Source of the DNA: Nelumbo lutea
Taxonomy: Eukaryota > Streptophyta > Magnoliopsida > Proteales > Nelumbonaceae
Assembly (NCBI GenBank): GCA_022828595.1
Contig: JAKGHH010000001.1
Coordinates: 143,301,017-143,365,016, forward strand
Direction: 5' to 3'
DNA: 64,000 nt
The position numbers were made by a program, and so were the translations under genes. How positions within the stretch are numbered: position 1 is the first letter of the stretch; each line of letters begins with the position of its first letter. The notes below the pieces were generated by a model. The model searched no databases, was not told where the DNA came from, and saw only the letters and a program-made list of their open reading frames with translations. Positions 57,859-64,000 of this stretch are shown here, one piece after another.

Positions 57859-58557
57859 CACCATTCTCTATAAAAAGGGTTCCAGGGGCCCTATGGAAGG
57901 GGTTGGTCAATTCACCAGCTAACAAGGCTAAGGTTTCTTGAGGAGTTCAAGGGTTGTAGAAGGGGAGGAAGCCCAGATCTTGTCAGGTGGGGTTTTTGCA
58001 AGTTGTTCAACCATTCTAAAACTACCGCCACTGGATCTGACCAACCATTCTTTCTTTTCTTTATTTTCTTTTCTGTTATTTTTATTTCTACAATGTTTTA
58101 GATTTACTTCTTGTTCGTTTCTCTGTTTTGCAGATCTTAATTCATTCGGTTCAAGGCTATAGGATGTCTCGAGGGGTTCAAGGGTTGTAGAAAGGACGGA
58201 CGCCTGGTTCTTGTCAATAGGGGTTTCTGTAAGCTGTTGGGCCGATCTGCAACTACCGCCACCAGATCTAGATTCTTGATCATTTATTTATTTATTTCCT
58301 CTATTGATTCCCATACTTTGTTAAATTCTGATTTTTATTTATTGTCTTGTATAAATTAGAAACATTTAATTTCAACAATAATAGATTTTATTTTTGTATT
58401 TTCTACCATTTCCGATTGCATTCTCTTGTCCGGATCTAAGTATATATTAATTTTTTACTTGCTTCCCTATGGATACGACATGTTCTCACCCATTTACTAC
58501 GTTAGTAGTTGTTTGAGAAACGGTTCCAGAGTGTTTAACGATGCTCTTCTAGACACA
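57859..58557 (+). repeat. Athila-type 3' LTR, right part
   Basis: Continues the LTR begun at 47492 after the Copia-2 target duplication. A TATA word (ctctataaaaagg, about 57866) is followed by an internal duplication (gttcaagggttgtagaa at about 57945 and 58177). The U5-like phrase cttccctatggatacgaca lies near 58464. The end is placed near 58557 (tctagacaca). Confidence 0.6.
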
Positions 58558-58560
58558 CCA

Positions 58561-59180
58561 GAGGCCCAGCCCACTAACATTTGACAGCGTCAGCCACAGC
58601 AGGGGGAAGCCCTACTGCCTTTGTATGGAGCCAACCGCATGATGATCAGACTTACCTGCCAGGGCCTGCCTCATGACCTCGTACGACCCTCATCCAGTGC
58701 ATTCATCTTCACCTACCTCCAGCCTGCTCAAGTATAAATGAGAGGTAACTCCCCCTTTGAGGGGATCCGGAACTGGGAATTCTAACACAACTCACTCATT
58801 TACTTCTCGCACCTACCTTGCTCCCTTAGCATTTACTCTAAGAGATCCGGTACACCCGAGGACTGTCACCATGACCTCGTCTGCACCCCCTCCTACTTTA
58901 CACCACATATGGACTTGAGCGTCGAAAGCCTCTGCCTCAGGTCTCCGCCCAAGGCTTCCGACATTCCCTGTTTTGCAGTACCTCGGATCTCCAGGAACCT
59001 CACCACTGGAATGACGACATATAGTCCTCGACTTCTAATATCCATGGAAGGAATACCTCACCTTGGCCTATGGTCTTCGGCCTCGGCTTACCTCTTTCGA
59101 GGCCTTGAATTCTTTGGCCTACCTTCGGGACTTGGATAGTGAATTTACCTCATTGCCCCCGGCCAATCAGGGTGGCAACA
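58561..59180 (+). repeat. Tat-2 3' LTR
   Basis: Pair of 40497-41115, ending gtggcaaca, with TATA at about 58734 (gtataaatgagagg). Its left edge touches the Athila LTR end with no visible TG start, so its first bases are probably lost. Flank cactc (59181) has no match left of 40497. Confidence 0.8.
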
Positions 59181-59338
59181 CACTCCATTCCAAAGAAAAA
59201 GATTTGGAATAGAAAATTGAGACTCCAAATTAACCAATATATTTATCAACGTCACCATTGTTGTATCATTTATGTCATTTATGCATAGAGAAAGAGAGAG
59301 AGAGAAAAAGACAAGAGAAAAAGCCAAAGTGAAATTAA

Positions 59339-59457
59339 GGCTCAGTTTGGAAGGAATATAAATACAAATATATTGAGTGCAAATATCTATAAAATAATAT
59401 AAAATACAAGGTTTTGTACTCTGTATGTTTGTATTTGTATTCCTTCCAAACTGGGCC
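59339..59457. mobile_element. Tourist-type MITE, 119 bp
   Basis: The left arm GGCTCAGTTTGGAAGGAATA and the inverted right arm GGCCCAGTTTGGAAGGAATA extend for about 30 bases into a near-hairpin. The flanking TAA on both sides (59336-59338, 59458-59460) is the 3-bp duplication of PIF/Harbinger elements. No coding capacity. Confidence 0.8.
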
Positions 59458-59460
59458 TAA

Positions 59461-60890
59461 GTTGTTGCCATGTCATTAATGAGAATGCAAAATATCATAT
59501 TTTTCTCCCTTAATGTTTAGTTTTTTATACTTATTTAGTGCCTAAATGAACTCATTATTCTCATATTTTGAATTAGGGCACAATTGGAGGCGTTAAGTGA
59601 AAAACGGAGCTAATTGGACAATTCTGGACAGTTTCAGTATAGCTTCGTAATCTGCGCATAACACTCTCATCCGAACTCCGATTGAGATGATTAAAGATGC
59701 TTTGGAACGATAAGGAAAAGCTCTACAACTTTCATATTTTGAGTTTTGAGAGATACTAACTGCATAGAGGTCGAAATCGGGTTCTAAGTAGATGCATCTG
59801 CACTGACGTGCTGGAAACGTTTCTTAGCCCACAAGTTTTCATATGCGGGAATCACCACCTCCTAATTACATTAGAACTCTATTTTATCTTATTTTTATTA
59901 TTTTTCTTGATAAGTCAGAATTGGAGACGGTTATCTAGAGAGAAATTTTAGGAGATTTTGTAGGCTTCTCTTGGGGAATGGGAAGTAGAGAGAAAAGAAA
60001 AGAAGGGAAGGAAAATAAGAAAGAGAATAATCAGACTTAGGCTGCCGCACCTCTCTTCTTCTTCCTCAATTCTTCCTTGAGTTTTCACCATGACCATGCG
60101 TGGCTAATCTTTGATACGGGGTTGAAGGAAATAGAAGCTTTAGAATCAGCAAAACTGTGAGATCTAATCTTTTTTTTACTATTTGATTTATGCTTTGAAT
60201 ATCAAATGTTCTTCTATGTTTATGTTCATGATTGTTTCGTCTTATTGATAGGAGGCCTACTAGTTTATTATTCGTTACAATCTACTACTAGGTTTGATAT
60301 CAAGTTCGTAATTGTTTGATCCCTCTAATCTGCGAAGCAACTAGGGTTTAATGATTTGCTGCGTCAGAAATTGTTAGATCTTAGGAAGAATATTCGACTG
60401 AATTAAATGCAACCGCTTGTGCTTGTGTTGTTTAGCTTCATCGATCACCAATTCTTAAGGCTACTACTGGATTAAATTTTGAACTCTTGTTTCGGGTTGT
60501 TTAGTAGTAAGGGTTAAGTAGATCACTTGTTTTCTAATTAACTACAAAAGAAGAGATAGAAAATTAATTCCTACGGTGAATGTTCAAAGTGTGAATTGAT
60601 ATATTTTTGCATCGATGATCAGTAGTGAAATTCTGATGGTGGAAATTGACTTAGACCAAGATTTGTTCTTTTGATTAATTTCGGTACTTTAATTTGCATT
60701 GCTCTTCATTTGATTTTCTTTTCTTTTTTTTTTAATCTGATTTTCGTTATAATCAAACCCCCCTCCATCTTTGTTCACGCAGCACAAAAACTAGGCTAGA
60801 TACTCTCTGTGGGAACGATCCTTACTCGCACTATTACATGTGTTTTTAGGAGTATAGGTTTTATTTTTGAGTGCCTACGATAGCACGCCA
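59461..60890 (+). repeat. LTR-like sequence of a Gypsy element
   Basis: Contains aacggagctaattggaca and tgctttggaacgataaggaa, then ctctacaactttcatatttt and tagaggtcgaaatcggg, phrases common in LTRs of plant Gypsy elements. Near 60805 it has a U5-like ctctgtgggaacgatcc phrase. It lacks coding domains, and I could not fix TG...CA ends. Likely an old solo or partial LTR. Confidence 0.45.
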
Positions 60891-61424
60891 GTCATCTAGA
60901 AGGAAAAGATTCAACAACAATTCACGAAATTGGAAAATTTAACCAAAATTGTCAAGCCGCCTTTCCTTCCATTCATTATTCCTTTATAGAAAGGAAGGAA
61001 AATAAAGGAAGGAAAACATCTAAATCCTAATTTAAAATTTTGATAACAAGATCCTTTAGGGAAGCCTCACACTTGGTTCAAAGGTGTTCTAAATTTTAGG
61101 AAAGCTTGTAATTACTTTCCATAACCAGCAGTTGGTGTCTAAAGAAAGAGGTTAAATGGCTATGCCAAAGCGGGTTTTGTAATTACTTAATTAGGTCCTT
61201 GTGAGAGCAAGGGGAGACTCCCACATCCCCACCTCTTACCTAGCGAGCAAAAGGAAGTGGTGTAATTCCAAGTGAACCTAAGAGGATTCGCATTGGTTGA
61301 ACCACTAGTTTAGGAAACCTTAGATTTAGCCCCTAGGTCATATGGTTGATTTTCTTGCATTTTTTAAAAATTTAAAAATTTAAATTTGAATTTAAATTTC
61401 AAAATTTGAATTTGAATTGGTAGA
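60891..61424 (+). repeat. Athila-type leader fragment
   Basis: 61020-61345 matches 43255-43580 (tttagggaagcctcacacttgg, tcccacatccccac, gaaccactagtttaggaaa) in the same order and orientation, with about 15% differences by eye. A palindromic aaggaagg region lies at about 60965-61012. No gag follows; it is cut by the Copia-3 fragment. Confidence 0.65.
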
Positions 61425-62460
61425 AGTTGTGCACGCCATAGAAGATAGTTTTCGCTATTCAGTTTGATGTTTGGCATCGATGTTGGTGCTCCTGGAGTTA
61501 CAACTAAAGTTAACGATCCAAGGCTGTTGATACCTCCTTGGCTAAGCTATTGATTGACAACATGATGAAGTTAGCTCTGATACCAAGTTTGAAATAATAA
61601 GAACAATAAAATAGAATAGGATTTTGAGAATGGTCTGAATGGTGACTTTACCAGAACCATGATCAATATTTATGGTTAAGCCTAAAGAATCCAGGTACAA
61701 CACTACATAGTATGGATTACAACAAGAGAGATAGGAGGATAATGATAATCTAATTAGTTTATCTAGAGAACAGAGAAATCCTAGATAAACTATAATTGAG
61801 ACTAACCATTTTGAGTGGAGTCTTGATATCTATCTAATAGGGCTGTTCATAAGAAGGCCCAACCCGACCAAACCGATCAACCCAGACCAACCCAACCTGA
61901 GTTGGCCGGGTTTTCATCAGTACGGGTTGGTTTCGTTTTTCATACAAGAAAACCGAAATGACCCGAACTGAATCAACTTAGTTCCTAGTTCAAACATGAA
62001 GTTCCAAAGCCCATTAGGCCACCTAGTTTTTGAATGGTTGCAAGAAACTTTGGATTAGTGAATAGTGATTAATGAACAACTTTTGTGATTAGCTTTTCAT
62101 TTAAATTTTATCATAGGAGATGGCTGAAATGATATTCAATTTATGACTGTTTTTAAAATTAGCAAGATTGTATCACAGGGATGAACTTAGAACCGAAACC
62201 GACCCAATTCAACTCAAATCGACCGGGTTGGTTTTACTTAACACTGGGTCGGTTTCGGTTTCTATGTCAAATAACCCGACCAGGTCGGGTTGGTTGGAAA
62301 AACCGCAATAAACCGACCCAACCCGACCCGTGAACAGCCCTACTATCTGATGATGTGGTAACTACTAGTGACATGTCACCATTATCCTTAATACCAAGGA
62401 AGCCAGTTGTAGGTACATAGTGCTCGCTCAAAACCTCAGAGAACATCAAACATCAAGATT
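61425..62460 (-). mobile_element. Copia-3 5' fragment: LTR, PBS and gag start
   Basis: On the minus strand an LTR ending at 61590 (TTATTTCA) is followed by PBS TGGTATCAGAGC (61585-61574) and a short reading region with LNSENYLLWRAQLLP, the N-terminus of Copia gag (UBN2). The copy breaks off at about 61425 inside gag. The LTR extends rightward, is interrupted by a hAT MITE at 61838-62342, and its right end is not fixed (62460 is a guess). Confidence 0.6.
61838..62342. mobile_element. hAT MITE, 505 bp, with 8-bp TSD
   Basis: Ends TAGGGCTGTTCA on the left and its exact inverse on the right. The flanks ctatctaa (61830-61837) and ctatctga (62343-62350) match at 7 of 8, the hAT duplication size. 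The subterminal regions are rich in cccgacc/gggttgg. Non-coding. Confidence 0.85.
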
Positions 62461-62503
62461 AGTACCACAAAGTTGTATACAAACGACCTACAGTCAAATT
62501 CCA

Positions 62504-62590
62504 TGTTGCAATGAACTCGCAACACACCATAAACCCTGCAATGAACCCGCAACACACCATCAACCCTGCGATGAACTCATAATGTATATC
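62504..62590 (+). repeat. Short tandem repeat, period about 31
   Basis: Two to three variants of tgcaatgaacYcgcaacaca followed by ccataaaccc. No function apparent. Confidence 0.6.
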
Positions 62591-62639
62591 GTAGAAAATT
62601 GTGATAAACCCACACCATCAAGGTTTACGATAAATCGAC

Positions 62640-62913
62640 GACATAAACCTAATCGCTAACCAAACTGATGGACGGGCCAAGCCCGTGGCGAGGCACACAT
62701 GGAACCATAGCCACATGGAATGCATATCATCACAAGATGCTGCGAGATGCCACTTAGAGTTAACGTGAAGCCGCTCGCCAAGTGGTGACATCATCAAAGG
62801 CCACGTTAGTTAAATAAAGTGCATAAAAGGAAGTAGCACACGTGAGCAATGAGGGATCTTGGAGAAAAGGAAAGCCGATCCTCGAGAGAATCCTTGTGAA
62901 ACAAGTGGCAAAA
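62640..62913. other. Non-coding DNA before the edge LTR
   Basis: No gene. A TATA-like word gcataaaagg at about 62821 and the general look suggest an LTR fragment, but no partner is visible. Confidence 0.3.
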
Positions 62914-64000
62914 TGAAAGAATGGTAGGATCCATCTAATGGACGCCATAAAGGTTGCGGAATGGGTGGGGCGAATTTCAAAAAATTTCCTACCTTCTCCC
63001 AACTGGGAATCATATTCCCTGAATTTAGAATACAATATTCAAGGATCTACTTGAACCCTAATCAAACCAGATCTGTACCAAAAGATAAATGGGAGGATTA
63101 TACCTGATCCGGAGAAGCAGTATCTCCCAAAGTTGGTGTTCACGCCCAAAGAATGCTCCAAGATCTGTCCCTGCTGAAGATGACACAGCTGTGGATGGAA
63201 CAGAACCAGCAGGGTGCGTCCTACACACTGGATCCTTCACAAGAATCCCCTGGATGTACTAAACACTGAATTCTTTCAGTCTTTCTTGCAAGACTGATGT
63301 CAAGAACTGGTTTCTTGACTTTCTTTTCTGCAAAGATCAAATCTTGCAACAATGCAGATGGCGGCGGCAGGAGGAGATTTCCAGAAACGAAAAAACTGAA
63401 TTGTTTTCTTTTCTGGAGAGAATGAGATCTAATCTCAATTCGCAGGAACCCTTCTTGCTTACCAGAACCTCTTGGATCGAAATCTGATTTCCTTTTTTTG
63501 GTTCATTCGAAAATCTCCTCTCTTTTCTTCTTGATTAAGAAATCTCCTAATTAGGAGTTATCCCAATCCAAATCAGTATTTGGATAGGGGATAATCTTAA
63601 TCCCTTTCCCAGATAGAGTTAGCTTACTCCTGATCTTATCAGGAGGTTACCAGATTCAAATCTGATTTGAATTTGGTCTCTGAGAGTGGATAAGGCTAAG
63701 AGCCCAATCCTTTTTGCTAACTTCAATCTCAAATTCGCCCCATTGATGGGTGATCATATCAGCCCACTTCGAAATGGGCTTTTGGCCCATTAAGTATTCA
63801 GCGTTTAATTAGTTTCCAATCTGCTGCCCAGTTGGGCTTCTTTGTATGGCGTGGACCCAAGCATTGATCTACACACCAGCCACATGGGTTCGGCCCAGCC
63901 TTTAATACAAGGCCCAGCCAAATTCACTGAAAATCTCAATAAACCCCTTGAGTCCATCGTATGAACCCTATGGGCCCAACACTTACATTAAGTGGTCCCT
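62914..64000 (-). repeat. Third LTR of the Copia-2 family, cut by window end
   Basis: Begins tgaaagaatggtaggatcc exactly like 48266 and 55902 and follows them with few changes for 1,087 bases of an expected 1,950. It is either a solo LTR or the left LTR of another full element beyond the window. In the variable patch (from about 63922) it has the 48266-type sequence. Confidence 0.9.

Larger units (their letters stand above)
41851..58557 (+). mobile_element. Athila-type Gypsy element, gag-protease only, 5' LTR missing, split by Copia-2
   Basis: A T-rich and aaattt-rich leader (41851-44092), Athila-type gag (44093-45140), linker and protease (45294-46605), a purine tract agttgggggtg (47481-47491) and a 3' LTR starting tgataactctgc at 47492. 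The LTR is interrupted by Copia-2 at 48266 and resumes at 57859 to end near 58557. No RT, RNase H or integrase is present, and no 5' LTR is found on the left side. It sits inside the Tat-2 LTR pair. The left boundary is approximate. Confidence 0.7.

Overview
This is a repeat-dominated stretch of a flowering-plant nuclear genome. The evidence is a series of plant-type LTR retrotransposons (Gypsy of Tat and Athila type, several Copia), MITEs, hAT and Mutator relics, Helitron-like AT-rich blocks, GT-AG introns, TATA boxes and poly(A) signals. I see no rRNA, tRNA, organellar or bacterial genes. The only cellular-type gene I can name is a plant defensin, and it appears to ride inside a Mutator-like element.

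Layout. 1-2149: no gene; a diverged local repeat and a hAT-like terminus. 2150-12062: Tat-type Gypsy element (Tat-1) with two LTRs, a decayed gag-pol with deletions through the RT and integrase active sites, a tandem-repeat block, and a separate ANTISENSE gene with its own TATA box, two phase-consistent introns and a poly(A) signal. 12063-17517: MITEs and an AT-rich Helitron-like block ending in a 7-bp-stem hairpin. 17518-22664: a 299-bp direct duplication brackets a truncated Tat-like element (PBS, 15-bp minisatellite in its LTR, two 88-bp repeats). That element is interrupted by a minus-strand Gypsy element holding only gag and protease. 22665-25340: hAT-like sequence, purine-rich tandem repeats and a Mutator-type arm.

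25350-32225: a candidate Pack-MULE with matching terminal inverted repeats and an 8/9 target duplication. It carries a two-exon defensin gene (31017-31615) broken by one missing base near its 3' end. A complete but dead Copia element (25950-30700, perfect 5-bp TSD) sits inside it. 32448-34350: hAT transposase relic. 34351-34684: foldback element. 36640-40290: candidate Helitron, AT-rich, with GC-rich patches.

40497-59180 is a nest. The outer Tat-type LTR pair (40497-41115 and 58561-59180) encloses an Athila-type gag-protease element, whose 3' LTR is split by a 9.6-kb Copia element (48266-57853, perfect TSD). That Copia has a single gag-pol frame closed only by four stop codons, each one C-to-T change from Gln. 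59181-64000 holds a 119-bp Tourist MITE, LTR-like sequence, an Athila leader fragment, a Copia 5' end split by a hAT MITE with an 8-bp TSD, and, at the window edge, another LTR of the 9.6-kb Copia family.

How it fits together: almost everything is selfish DNA, and none of the elements looks autonomous as it stands. Nonsense changes of C-to-T type dominate in the antisense gene and the big Copia, as expected for methylated, silenced DNA. The most interesting units are the defensin-bearing Mutator-like element, the intron-containing antisense gene of Tat-1, a mosaic patch in one Copia LTR, a micro-inversion between the Tat-1 LTRs, and the young 299-bp duplication around an older insertion.
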